IMG/VR virus record: IMGVR_UViG_3300035698_017758
Location: 1-41,122 of that record
Strand: one strand, 5' to 3'
DNA from: a virus
DNA length: 41,122 nucleotides
This document shows positions 1-8,353 of the stretch, one piece after another. The notes beneath the pieces are model-generated. The model had not been told where the DNA came from and did no database searches. It saw only the letters and a program-made list of their open reading frames with translations. Position 1 is the stretch's first letter. Each line of letters opens with the position of its first letter. The position numbers were made by a program, and so were the translations under genes.

Positions 1-693
1 GATGTTAATAACATAAGACTAGTCGGTGCAGAGACTCAAAGAGATATAAACAGTACAGCAGGATGCTTGTGGCTTGCCACTGGTGGAGACAGTTACCTTA
101 ATATAACAAGGCAAGATTCTGGAACATTCCTGACACCAGTAAGTGCGTCCGCGGTAGCTAGTAATACTCAAGGTGTTACTTGTATTGCCGAAGTTCCTAT
201 CCAAGACTGGGATTTAGAGAACTCAATCACGGTAGTTAGTCCATTAATTAGAACAGCTCATCTTAAGGATGTTAAGGCGACGGCGGTTGCAGGTGGAACT
301 TCTGTTGGAGCAACGTGGACAACCAGGACGCTAAATACCCTAACGGGAGACTCCTCTATTGTTACACTTAATAGTGACCAGTTCACGCTAGGTGCAGGCA
401 TGTATAAGATACATGCGTCTGCTCCATTTAGAGGGGCCGACTGGGCGTCTATCAAACTAAGGGACATAACTAATAGTGCTGACATAGAATTTAGTAGCAC
501 TGTCTCGGTTGGCGCAGCCCTTAATACCATTCCTTGTTTGCTTTCAACAACCGTTACTATTTCTTCTAGCACTATTTACGAGTTACAATATTACGTAAAC
601 GGCGCTGGAGGGGGAGCCAATGCACTAGGAACACCTCATCTCAACGGAACAAATAACATATACGCTCAAGTGGATATTACAAAAATAAAATAG
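1..693 (+). CDS. Tail fibre distal part, 5'-truncated by window edge
   Basis: The frame is open from base 1 to the TAG at 691-693, so the gene starts outside the window. The visible C-terminal part (about 230 residues) is rich in Gly, Thr, Ser and Ala, with alternating beta-strand patterns typical of a trimeric jelly-roll fibre tip. No catalytic motif is seen. A tail assembly chaperone gene follows directly, the usual order for a receptor-binding fibre and its folding helper. Base composition is clearly more GC-rich than the following genes, with GCG, ACG and CCC codons, which suggests recent acquisition by recombination. Fibre identity is inferred from context and composition, not from a recognised family motif. 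Confidence 0.6.
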   Translation, partial: DVNNIRLVGAETQRDINSTAGCLWLATGGDSYLNITRQDSGTFLTPVSASAVASNTQGVTCIAEVPIQDWDLENSITVVSPLIRTAHLKDVKATAVAGGTSVGATWTTRTLNTLTGDSSIVTLNSDQFTLGAGMYKIHASAPFRGADWASIKLRDITNSADIEFSSTVSVGAALNTIPCLLSTTVTISSSTIYELQYYVNGAGGGANALGTPHLNGTNNIYAQVDITKIK

Positions 694-776
694 GTGACCA
701 TATGACATTAGAAGATTATAATTAAAAAAAACATAATATAATAAAATAGGAAAACAAATGACTTTACAAGAAATTG
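684..776 (+). repeat. Duplicated fibre-end/chaperone-start junction
   Basis: Two imperfect copies of the same junction lie 56 bases apart. Each has ATAAAATAGG, then seven bases, then ATG with an ACWTTASAAGA-type continuation (first copy ATG at 702, second at 758). The first copy is cut after seven codons by TAA; the second is the working start of the chaperone gene. The first looks like a remnant of another chaperone allele left by a fibre-tip exchange. Confidence 0.6.
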
Positions 777-1396
777 AAAATTTAAAGCTAGACGACTACA
801 GCAAACAAATGAAATATCGAGTTTCTTTTAAAAAAGAAATAGAATTAGAAGAAGTAACTCTTGACGATATATCTAAAGAATTTGATCTGTATAAAATAGA
901 ACTAACTCAAGCTGAAGAACAAAGATTGAATGAATTAGAAAGAAGGAATATACTACAGTCTAGAATTGATTCACTAGGTACTGACATAGGTAAACTTGTA
1001 ACCGAGTATCTTAAAGATAAAGACTATGACTCTAACGGTTATAACTCTTCAGCTTTTAGTATTAAACATATTAGTAATTCTGAATGTAAATTCTGGAGAT
1101 TTAAAAACGTAGCTAAACCTACTCTAGAACAGCTAGAAGAAATATCTACTAGACTAGAAAACATTGAAACACAAAAAGATAATCAAAAAGCTTGGAATAT
1201 ATTAAGAGGAAAACGTGACAAATTCTTACTAGAAACAGATCACAGCCAACTAGCAGATGCTCCCTATGTATCAGAAGAAAAGGCAAGGTATAGACAATAC
1301 CGTACATATTTAAGAAACTTACCTTCTGCTCATACTCAAGAGTCGATTGATAGTGCTATAGTTAAGACATTTGAGGAGTTTAAAGCTGATCTATAA
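758..1396 (+). CDS. Tail fibre assembly chaperone-like protein
   Basis: A 212-residue protein. Residues about 155-192 carry the pattern R-x2-FLLETD-x-SQLAD, then EEK, YRQYRTYL and NLP, which matches the C-terminal signature of phage tail (fibre) assembly chaperones (R-LL-TDW-L-D...YRQALRDLP). Such proteins help trimerise the adjacent fibre and usually are not in the virion. The N-terminal two thirds are charged and partly coiled coil. It follows a fibre tip, as expected. Its stop overlaps the next start as TAATG. An AGG seven bases before the ATG is the likely ribosome site. Confidence 0.75.
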   Translation: MTLQEIENLKLDDYSKQMKYRVSFKKEIELEEVTLDDISKEFDLYKIELTQAEEQRLNELERRNILQSRIDSLGTDIGKLVTEYLKDKDYDSNGYNSSAFSIKHISNSECKFWRFKNVAKPTLEQLEEISTRLENIETQKDNQKAWNILRGKRDKFLLETDHSQLADAPYVSEEKARYRQYRTYLRNLPSAHTQESIDSAIVKTFEEFKADL

Positions 1397-1647
1397 TGGA
1401 TATAATTACTAATCAAATTGAATTTTTAATAATAACATATCCAGTAATTAGGTATTTATTTACATGGTTTATTATACTAAGAGTACTAAATAAAATATTA
1501 TTTGCAACAATAGAAAAGTATGTAGAAATTACTCCAGAAGTAAAAGATAATAAAATTTTTAAAAAAGTAACACAGAATAAATATTATAAACTAGTATCAT
1601 TTATACTAGATTTAAGTTTATCAGTAAAGTTACCTAAAGGAAAATAG
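1396..1647 (+). CDS. Small membrane protein
   Basis: An 83-residue protein with hydrophobic segments at about residues 5-36 and a weaker one near 66-78, with a Lys-rich middle and end. It starts on the stop of the chaperone gene (TAATG). Small membrane proteins in fibre cassettes can be holins or immunity proteins, but no family is recognised here. Confidence 0.55.
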   Translation: MDIITNQIEFLIITYPVIRYLFTWFIILRVLNKILFATIEKYVEITPEVKDNKIFKKVTQNKYYKLVSFILDLSLSVKLPKGK

Positions 1648-1649
1648 CT

Positions 1650-2012
1650 ATGGGCTTTAAGCTTGACTCACTTAAGCGGAGAATATTTACTCAAAATGAA
1701 TCTGTAAACACAGACTATACTTCTCCATTTTTTGATGTATCAGATAGTGAACAAGGTTTAACTATTTCTTTTATCTTTAGTGGAGGAGATGGATCAGTAG
1801 ATGCGATAATAAAAGTAGAAGGCTCTCAGATAGATGAAGAAGTTGGGTTTGCTCCTATAGAAAATGTTGAACAACAGTTTACTGATGATGACGGCACTAT
1901 TATCTTTGATATTATAAATATAAATACAGTATTTATTAGAGTAACTATAGAAGTTTCTGCAGGATCTTTTGACATAGATTTATTATCTTTATCATCTAAA
2001 TCTAGACATTAA
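1650..2012 (+). CDS. Hypothetical virion-associated beta-rich protein
   Basis: A 120-residue acidic protein with short alternating hydrophobic strands and Gly/Asp turns, suggesting a small beta-sandwich. The N-terminus is basic (SLKRRIF). It lies two bases after the membrane-protein gene and before the large fibre gene, so a minor structural or fibre-connecting role is possible. No family is recognised. Confidence 0.55.
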   Translation: MGFKLDSLKRRIFTQNESVNTDYTSPFFDVSDSEQGLTISFIFSGGDGSVDAIIKVEGSQIDEEVGFAPIENVEQQFTDDDGTIIFDIININTVFIRVTIEVSAGSFDIDLLSLSSKSRH

Positions 2013-2021
2013 GGAAAGTTA

Positions 2022-2060
2022 ATGAATCTAGTAAATGTATTTAATATAGGGAACATATAA
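2022..2060 (+). CDS. Possible 12-residue leader peptide
   Basis: An ATG at 2022 with AAGGAAAG just upstream opens a 12-codon frame whose TAA abuts the ATG of the fibre gene at 2061. It could couple fibre translation to a leader. The fibre gene also has its own AGGGAA eight bases before its ATG, so the leader may be fortuitous. Confidence 0.25.
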   Translation: MNLVNVFNIGNI

Positions 2061-4190
2061 ATGACCATTAAAATATATAAATTTATTAATGCTGAAAGCG
2101 GCAATGATGACAAAAGACTTAAAGTATCTGCTGATGATACTGCTGCTGGATTTTTAGAAGAAAAATTAGTAGTTGCTGAGACTACTAATGCAACTGAAAT
2201 ACTTGCACTTACCACTTTAAATGGTGGATCTAATGAGCAGAGACAAATTGGTATTGATGAAACTAAAATAGACCACGACGTACTAACAAACTTTGTAGAT
2301 AATGAGCACATAAACCACGCAACTGTAGATATAGCAACAGGTGCTGATTCAGGCCTTGCTGGTGGTGGTGATATAACTACTACTAGAAATATTGAAGTAG
2401 ATATTGCTGGAACAACTCAAGAAACCTCAATAGAAGATATTGATGAATTACTTATTGAAGATGTATCAGCTACAGCTAAAAGAAAAGTAACTAGAGAAGA
2501 TTTTCTTGATGGCTATGTAAGAAGTACTACTCGTCCAGTAACCACTAGATCAGTACCAGTGTATGATGGCACTACAGGTGATTTTATAGACGAAACTGGT
2601 GTAACAATTGACGCATCAGATAATGTTGTAATTCCAGGTAATCTTCAAGTTGACGGAACTCAAACTATATTTAATACAGAAATTGTAGATATAGAAGATG
2701 CCAATATAACTGTTAATAAGAACGGCAATCAGTCTGTAGCTAACTCTAATACTGCAGGTTTAACTATAGAAATGTCAGATGCATCTGATGTAGTATTTGG
2801 TTATGATTCTTCTACTACTTCTAGAATGAAAGTTGGTGATGATGGTGATGAAAGAGAAATTGCAACAATATCCCACACACAAACTCTAACAAATAAAACA
2901 ATAGACGGAACATCTGCTACAGGAACTAATACAGTAACTACTGATGCAAATGATGTAACTTATAACAATTCTACTTCAGGTTTAACTGCCACAGATTCTC
3001 AAGCCGCTATAGATGAAGTTGAAGACAGGCTCGACACTGCAGAAGCAACTTTATCAGACCATTTAGACGGCGGTACAAGTAAGCACGACGCCACTGAAAT
3101 AGACTATGAAAGAATTGACGGATCTAAAAAGAATATACAAGCTACTAGTGACGAAGTAGAATCGGCTCTCACAGACCTTGACGACGCCATAGGAGCACTT
3201 GAAGCTACACCTACTAATTACCTACCTACAGATGCTACAATTGTCTCAGATCATCTTTCAGGCATTGATACGGAGCTAGGAAACCTACAGGACGCAATAG
3301 ATCTAAAACAAGACGATGTAATCACCACAGAAGGTGATTTAGTACTTGGTGATGATACAGGTGAAGAGGCTAGACTTGCTATAGGAGCTTCTGGAACAGT
3401 ACTATCATCAGATGGCACTACCGCATCATGGGCAGTTAACCCTGATGAAAGAATTAAAGTTTCAGCTAATGATACTACAGAGAAGTATTTAGAAGAAGCA
3501 ATAGTTGTATCCTCAGGTTCAAACTCAACTGAAATATTAGAACTCAGTACATTAAATGATGCTGGTGATGAAGATCTACAAATTCAAATAGATGAAACTA
3601 AAATAGATCATGATGCTTTAACTAACTTTGTGTCTGATGAGCATATCGACCACAGTGCTGTAGAAATCACTACAATAGCGGATTCTGGATTAACTGGTGG
3701 TGGAGATATAACCACAACTAGAAATCTTAGTGTAGATATAACTAATACTACAGAAGAAACTAGTGTAGAGACTAACGATGAAATACTAATATACGACACA
3801 AGTGCTTCAGTATTAAAAAAAGCTAGTGTTGCTAATATTTTAGATGCAGGTAGATCTGAAGGTGATATAATTGAAACATCTTTTTCTCTTGCAAATGATA
3901 CTTCAGTTTCTGCTGATATAACAGGGCTTGCTTTTGCTAATGCAACAGTTAGATCTTTTAAAGCTTTATTATCTGTAGAAATAGACGCAACTGCAGATCT
4001 GTTTGAAGTATTTGAAATAACAGGAATACAAAGAGGATCTGATTGGTCTATATCAACTTCAAGTAATGGCGATTCTAGCAATGTAGGATTTACTATAACT
4101 TCTGCAGGTCAAGTTCAATATACTAGCGCAGATAATCCTGGGTTTGTTTCTGGATTAATAAAGTTTAGAGCAATTACAACATCGGTTTAA
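2061..4190 (+). CDS. Large tail fibre protein with duplicated module
   Basis: A 709-residue fibre-like protein rich in Asp, Thr, Ser and Gly with many TxxT strands. Residues about 19-151 and 464-597 are two copies of one module: both start R-x-KVSA-x-DT and contain IDETKIDHD, GGGDITTTRN and ETS. The part between (about 185-450) has strand repeats such as TLTNKTIDGTSATGTNTVT and a predicted coiled coil with AIDEVEDRLDTAEATLSDHL. The last 110 residues form a Ser/Thr-rich beta domain. This is the layout of a long trimeric fibre shaft with repeated globular domains. Host-surface contact is inferred. Confidence 0.7.
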   Translation: MTIKIYKFINAESGNDDKRLKVSADDTAAGFLEEKLVVAETTNATEILALTTLNGGSNEQRQIGIDETKIDHDVLTNFVDNEHINHATVDIATGADSGLAGGGDITTTRNIEVDIAGTTQETSIEDIDELLIEDVSATAKRKVTREDFLDGYVRSTTRPVTTRSVPVYDGTTGDFIDETGVTIDASDNVVIPGNLQVDGTQTIFNTEIVDIEDANITVNKNGNQSVANSNTAGLTIEMSDASDVVFGYDSSTTSRMKVGDDGDEREIATISHTQTLTNKTIDGTSATGTNTVTTDANDVTYNNSTSGLTATDSQAAIDEVEDRLDTAEATLSDHLDGGTSKHDATEIDYERIDGSKKNIQATSDEVESALTDLDDAIGALEATPTNYLPTDATIVSDHLSGIDTELGNLQDAIDLKQDDVITTEGDLVLGDDTGEEARLAIGASGTVLSSDGTTASWAVNPDERIKVSANDTTEKYLEEAIVVSSGSNSTEILELSTLNDAGDEDLQIQIDETKIDHDALTNFVSDEHIDHSAVEITTIADSGLTGGGDITTTRNLSVDITNTTEETSVETNDEILIYDTSASVLKKASVANILDAGRSEGDIIETSFSLANDTSVSADITGLAFANATVRSFKALLSVEIDATADLFEVFEITGIQRGSDWSISTSSNGDSSNVGFTITSAGQVQYTSADNPGFVSGLIKFRAITTSV
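2115..3851 (+). repeat. Internal duplication in the fibre gene (2115-2513 and 3450-3851)
   Basis: The two segments encode the same about 133-residue module in one gene. Their DNA is only moderately alike while several peptide blocks are identical, so the duplication is old and under selection for protein sequence. Confidence 0.75.
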
Positions 4191-4193
4191 TTT

Positions 4194-5741
4194 ATGTCAA
4201 GTAATGAAACTAAAAAGCAACTTTCTCAATATGACGGAATGGAAACATTACGAAGTGCTCACCAGGATGAAAATCAAGCATTTAGGGTTACTAGCGGTAA
4301 CACTTCAATACCACCTAACTATTCTAGAGTAGATTTAACATATGGAACAAATGGATCAGTTGAAAATGCTAAATTCTATAAAGGAATTCTTACAGAAAAC
4401 AGAACAATTGTTACAACTTCTGATATATCGGGTTCATTAAATAATACATATTTTGATATATATGATACAAATGATTCAGCACATTATATTGTGTGGTTTA
4501 ATGTAAATGGTGCAGGTACTGCACCAGTTATAACTGATGTAACATTACTTGAAGTTCCAATAATGACTAATGAATCTGCAGAGATAGTTGCTTTAGGAAT
4601 TGAACTAACTCTAAGAAATATAAGTTCTTTAAAAGTTAGAAGAAGTGTAAATAATTTAAATATTGATAATATAAAATCTGGGACAGTAACTAATACAACT
4701 GATACTGGTACAGGGTTTAATATAACTACAACCCAAGAAGGTACTGAAGAATTAATTAAGAGTATTGATTTAGATAATGAAAATATATATTACACTTTTA
4801 ATGCTGAAGAAAAGAAATTTGTTAGCTCACCAAAAACTGTAACAACTACTGATTTCATCTTTCCAACATGTAGAGTTAAACGGGTAAATTCATTATTAAG
4901 TTATTATGGAAAAAGTAAACAAACCAATGCAGATACTTCTGAAGCAATTTGGAGTATCTATAGAATATATACTGTTGGAAACGAAACAGTAACCGATTAT
5001 CTAGATGATGGTAAGTTCACTCAAGTATGGGATGATTTAGAAACTTTATTTCCAACTCCACCATTTTCCAATACTCACTCACTTAATCTTAATGGTTCAA
5101 CCCAAGATGCTAACGGTGGTGACATACATAAGTATGATGTAGCTCAGGCTTTCACATTAAGTGGATGGTTTAAACCTAACAATATTGCAGCAACTAGAAC
5201 ATTGTTTGCTAAGGCAGGCGCGACGCCAAATGTTCGTGGATATATAATGAGGCATGAAGCTACTACAGGTGAATTATTCGCATGGCTTAGAAGCTCAGGG
5301 GCTAACAGAGGTTTCACTTATAATAAGGCTTTAACCGCAGGGGTTTATCAGCACGTAGTGTTTACATATAGTGGAAGCTCTGATATTTCAGGCTTACTTG
5401 CTTATGTTAACGCATCAGTGGCCGGAACGCCTACATCGGGTGCCGTATCAGGTACGTGGCTTGAAGGTCAAGACTTTACACTAGGTTCACGTAACTCAAG
5501 TTTTTATTTTTCGGGATTAATGGATCAAGTGACGGTATGGAACAAAGCTTTAACACCTGCTGAAGTTGCTGAGCTTTATAATGCAGGTTCACCATCAGAT
5601 CCAACGACGCATACAGCATCGACTAACTTGGTAAGTTATTATCCTGTCTTTGACGACGGTGGTGGGTCACCTAACATGGTAGATACAAAGGGTGGCTTTA
5701 ATTTAACAACTAATGGAACACTTTCAACGGATGTACCATGA
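4194..5741 (+). CDS. Tail fibre/receptor-binding protein with C-terminal LamG-like domain
   Basis: A 515-residue protein. Residues 1-285 are Thr/Asn-rich strands from AT-rich DNA. Residues about 290-515 match a concanavalin/laminin-G-like sandwich: SLNLNGSTQ, then FTLSGWFKP, the KALTAGVYQHVVFTYSG block, FSGLMDQVTVWNKALTPAEV, LYNAGSP and LVSYYPVFDDG. These are classic LamG_3 landmarks, a fold that commonly binds sugars. The DNA of this half is clearly more GC-rich with CGT, ACG and GCG codons, so the tip is probably a module gained by recombination. The stop overlaps the next gene as ATGA. Confidence 0.75.
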   Translation: MSSNETKKQLSQYDGMETLRSAHQDENQAFRVTSGNTSIPPNYSRVDLTYGTNGSVENAKFYKGILTENRTIVTTSDISGSLNNTYFDIYDTNDSAHYIVWFNVNGAGTAPVITDVTLLEVPIMTNESAEIVALGIELTLRNISSLKVRRSVNNLNIDNIKSGTVTNTTDTGTGFNITTTQEGTEELIKSIDLDNENIYYTFNAEEKKFVSSPKTVTTTDFIFPTCRVKRVNSLLSYYGKSKQTNADTSEAIWSIYRIYTVGNETVTDYLDDGKFTQVWDDLETLFPTPPFSNTHSLNLNGSTQDANGGDIHKYDVAQAFTLSGWFKPNNIAATRTLFAKAGATPNVRGYIMRHEATTGELFAWLRSSGANRGFTYNKALTAGVYQHVVFTYSGSSDISGLLAYVNASVAGTPTSGAVSGTWLEGQDFTLGSRNSSFYFSGLMDQVTVWNKALTPAEVAELYNAGSPSDPTTHTASTNLVSYYPVFDDGGGSPNMVDTKGGFNLTTNGTLSTDVP

Positions 5742-6409
5742 GAATAGTAGTCGTTAAAAAAACTCAATATGATTCCTTACCTGTAGCGGTTAAAAATGAA
5801 TTTAGTTCTTTAAGTGATATTAATAAATCAATACCTTTACATAATATCGGTGGGGTTGATTATCATGTGATTGGTATTTGTGGCACTATACAAAACAGTA
5901 CATACGTTAAGTTGTTTCATTCATACTCAGAATCTGAGATGAGTGCCATACTTGAAGCTGATTCAATAATTTACACTGACGTAGATATATATTATGAACC
6001 ACAACAATTAGCATTCACCAAGAAAACTTTACCTAATGGGAAAAAATTATATAAACGAGTTCATGGTAGTTTATGGGAAACTATTCAACCTGGGACAACT
6101 GCAAGTCTTCAGATTGAGATAGGTTATTCACATGTTAAAATGCAGGGTATAGAGATTATCGGGTGTAAAGAAAAAGGAATGGTTAACTTTTATATATTTG
6201 ATGATGATTTTGGTTCTTACTCAGGTATACCTAATTACAAGTTGAATCAATTTGGCGTAGATGTTAATACTCCAAACGACTACTATAAAAAGAACTCATC
6301 TTATGACGCAGACTTATACTATGGAATGGTTATAAGCATTGAGTACACAAACAACAGTTTAGTTCCACATGAGGTATGCTTTAACGCAGAACTAAATGAG
6401 GTTAAATAA
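5738..6409 (+). CDS. Fibre-associated beta-sandwich protein
   Basis: A 223-residue protein starting within the stop of the LamG fibre gene (ATGA) and ending on the next start (TAATG). The C-terminal half has NYKLNQFGVDVN, YDADLYYGMVISIEY and a final NELNEVK-like end, a jelly-roll-like pattern seen in other phage virion proteins next to fibres. The N-terminal half (IVVVKKTQYDSLP) is of unknown fold. It likely joins or caps the fibre. No enzymatic motif is visible. Confidence 0.5.
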   Translation: MRIVVVKKTQYDSLPVAVKNEFSSLSDINKSIPLHNIGGVDYHVIGICGTIQNSTYVKLFHSYSESEMSAILEADSIIYTDVDIYYEPQQLAFTKKTLPNGKKLYKRVHGSLWETIQPGTTASLQIEIGYSHVKMQGIEIIGCKEKGMVNFYIFDDDFGSYSGIPNYKLNQFGVDVNTPNDYYKKNSSYDADLYYGMVISIEYTNNSLVPHEVCFNAELNEVK

Positions 6410-6921
6410 TGAAGTATTTAGAAATAGTATTTACAAAATCTAAAAAGAAGTTTCCTATCATTGGTTGGGGAATTCAATTATGGACAAATAAACCATACTC
6501 ACATTCTGCAGTAAAATTTAATACATCTAACTATTTTGGAATGAATACATTTTTTCAAGCTTCAGATGGAATGGTTAATTATATGTCAGAAACTCAGTTT
6601 AATAAAAAGCATACTGTTACTAGTACTAAAAAAGTTTATGTAGATAGCGATGTATACAGAGAAATAAGAAATTCTTGTCATTATGAGGCAGGGGCTAAAT
6701 ACGGTATTATGCAAAATATTGGCATAGTATTAGTTGATATATTGTCCATATTTGGAACAAAAATAGACAATCCTTTCAAATATGGAAGAAACTGCTCAGA
6801 ACTAATATATATTAAAATAATAGTTCCTATGTGGGGAGAACAAGGCTACAATCCAGATACTATAAAACCACACCACATAGAGCGTATATTAAATGAAAAA
6901 CTTAATGAAAGTGTATTATAG
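6409..6921 (+). CDS. Permuted NlpC/P60-like (LRAT/YiiX-type) putative hydrolase
   Basis: A 170-residue protein. NKPYSHSAVKF holds a candidate catalytic His32, and FKYGRNCSELI holds a candidate nucleophile Cys129 late in the chain. The His-before-Cys order is that of circularly permuted NlpC/P60 domains (YiiX, LRAT). FQASDGMVNYM, the EAGAKYG segment and the end DTIKPHHIERIL also fit. Such enzymes cut amide or ester bonds in peptidoglycan, lipids or proteins. It lies with fibre genes, so it could be a virion enzyme acting on the envelope at entry, or a late enzyme. No signal peptide is seen. The substrate is unknown. Confidence 0.6.
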   Translation: MKYLEIVFTKSKKKFPIIGWGIQLWTNKPYSHSAVKFNTSNYFGMNTFFQASDGMVNYMSETQFNKKHTVTSTKKVYVDSDVYREIRNSCHYEAGAKYGIMQNIGIVLVDILSIFGTKIDNPFKYGRNCSELIYIKIIVPMWGEQGYNPDTIKPHHIERILNEKLNESVL

Positions 6922-6923
6922 TT

Positions 6924-6939
6924 ATTAACAACTATATAT
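6924..6939 (+). promoter_or_regulatory. Repeated intergenic 16-mer, copy 1
   Basis: ATTAACAACTATATAT occurs here just after a stop codon, and again at 12811-12826 in the same position relative to the next gene. Two exact copies in two of the few + strand intergenic gaps suggest a shared signal, perhaps a late promoter element. No standard -35/-10 pair surrounds it. Confidence 0.3.
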
Positions 6940-6959
6940 AGTCTAATACTTAATAATTA

Positions 6960-6981
6960 TGGGGAAATTTCTCCATTTTTT
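6960..6981 (+). terminator. Rho-independent-type terminator
   Basis: TGGGGA pairs with TTCTCCA-type bases (one G-U pair) around a short AT loop, followed by six T. It separates the fibre/hydrolase genes from the adaptor and tail genes. The stem is short, so it may be leaky. Confidence 0.5.
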
Positions 6982-6999
6982 AATGAAAGGGGTAAGTAA

Positions 7000-7383
7000 A
7001 TGAAAGACATGAAGAAGAAAGCTAAAATGATGCTTCTTAAAGATTTATCAAAAGAAATGAGAGGCATGATGGGCGACGGATATGCAGAAGGCATGAAGAA
7101 AGTCACAGTTGCTTCTGACAGCGATGAAGGACTTGAAGAAGGTCTAAAAAAAGCTGGAGAAATTGTAGAAGATTCAGATGAAATGATAGACGAAGATTCA
7201 GATGAAATGATAGACGAAGATTCAGATGAAATGATAGACGAAGATTCAATCGAAGCTTTTTCTGATGATGATTCTAGTGAAGAATATATGGATGAAGAAG
7301 AATACGAAGAAGAACCAGAAATGGATAAAAATTCTATTTTAAAAAAAATAAGAATGCTTCAAGAACAATTAGAAAATATGTAA
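7000..7383 (+). CDS. Acidic repeat protein, possible scaffold-like virion protein
   Basis: A 127-residue protein. Residues 1-30 are basic and Met-rich (KKKAKMMLLKDL), residues about 45-112 are extremely acidic with three exact DSDEMIDE repeats, and the last 15 form a short coiled coil (RMLQEQLENM). A Shine-Dalgarno GAAAGGGG precedes the ATG. It sits just before the head-tail adaptor. Acidic low-complexity proteins in this place can be scaffolding or capsid-binding proteins, but there is no direct sign of that. Confidence 0.55.
   Translation: MKDMKKKAKMMLLKDLSKEMRGMMGDGYAEGMKKVTVASDSDEGLEEGLKKAGEIVEDSDEMIDEDSDEMIDEDSDEMIDEDSIEAFSDDDSSEEYMDEEEYEEEPEMDKNSILKKIRMLQEQLENM
7168..7248 (+). repeat. 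24-bp perfect tandem repeat (3.4 units)
   Basis: The unit starting GAAGATTCAGATGAAATG is repeated at 7168, 7192 and 7216 without any change, with a partial fourth copy at 7240-7248. It keeps frame and encodes the acidic octapeptide repeat. Perfect identity implies recent slippage. Confidence 0.9.
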
Positions 7384-7400
7384 TATAAAGGGGAAATATA

Positions 7401-8351
7401 ATGTCCCGAATACTTAATAGTACTAAACTCATTGCATCTGTTCGTAAAAGAGCAATGTTGCCTAATGATACAAGCACTTATACAGATCAAGACATTTTAG
7501 ATATACTTAATGAAGAACTCGACATTGGGATGCTACCCAAGCTACTTTCATTAAACGAAGAGCATCTTGTTAATCATGAAGAAATACCAACAGATGGTAG
7601 TAAAGTAAGGTTCCCTATCCCTTACAGATCTATCGGTAATAAACTAAGAGATGTTGCTTTAGTTGATACTAGTGGTGGAGTTCATGAACTAAGTAGAATT
7701 TCTTTAGAAGAAATATCTGACTATAGTTATTACTATGACGGTCTAGCAGATACCTCACTTTTCTATATAGAAAATAATGAAGTAGTACTTGTAAGTAGTA
7801 CTGTTGGTTCTTATGAATCGGTTAGAATGTATTTTTATTTAAGACCTAATGTTATCGTATTAGAAAAAGAAACGGCAATAATTGATTTAATTGATAGAAC
7901 TACTGGAACTGTTGTACTTAGAACATTTCCTAAAACATTTTCATCTACTCCTGAAATGGATTTTATAGGAGCAAGAACTCCTAATAAAACCTTTGCTTAT
8001 GATAAAGCTCCAATGTCAGTTAATGTTAATGCTAAAACTGTAGTTTTTAATCCAAGTGACATTCCTGCAAGTTTAAGTGTTGGAGATTATCTTTGTTTAA
8101 GAGAGACAACTCCTGTTCCTCAAATACCAACTGAAATGCATCCAGTACTTGCACAAAGAGCTGCAATACATATGTTAGAAGGACTTGGTGATACAGAAGG
8201 TTTAAGAAACGCAATGAATAGATTAGACCGAATGGATATGGACACTATGTCACTTGTGGATGATAGATGTGAGGGAAGTCCTCAGAAAATAAACCAACGC
8301 CATTCTCCTTTAAAACAAACTTTTGGCTTTAGAAACAGAATAAAGGGGTAA
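7401..8351 (+). CDS. Head-to-tail adaptor-like protein
   Basis: A 316-residue protein resembling podovirus head-tail adaptors (T7 gp11/P22 gp4-like). The N-terminus has helices with YTDQDILDILNEELD, the usual opening of this group. The middle is a beta insertion. The C-terminus has PQIPTEMHPVLAQRAAIHML and LGDTEGLRNAMNRLDRMD, the helical belt that docks on the portal. A basic tail ends the chain. Order before the large tail protein agrees with T7-like layouts. A GGGGAAATATA precedes the ATG. Confidence 0.7.
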   Translation: MSRILNSTKLIASVRKRAMLPNDTSTYTDQDILDILNEELDIGMLPKLLSLNEEHLVNHEEIPTDGSKVRFPIPYRSIGNKLRDVALVDTSGGVHELSRISLEEISDYSYYYDGLADTSLFYIENNEVVLVSSTVGSYESVRMYFYLRPNVIVLEKETAIIDLIDRTTGTVVLRTFPKTFSSTPEMDFIGARTPNKTFAYDKAPMSVNVNAKTVVFNPSDIPASLSVGDYLCLRETTPVPQIPTEMHPVLAQRAAIHMLEGLGDTEGLRNAMNRLDRMDMDTMSLVDDRCEGSPQKINQRHSPLKQTFGFRNRIKG

Positions 8352-8353
8352 TT

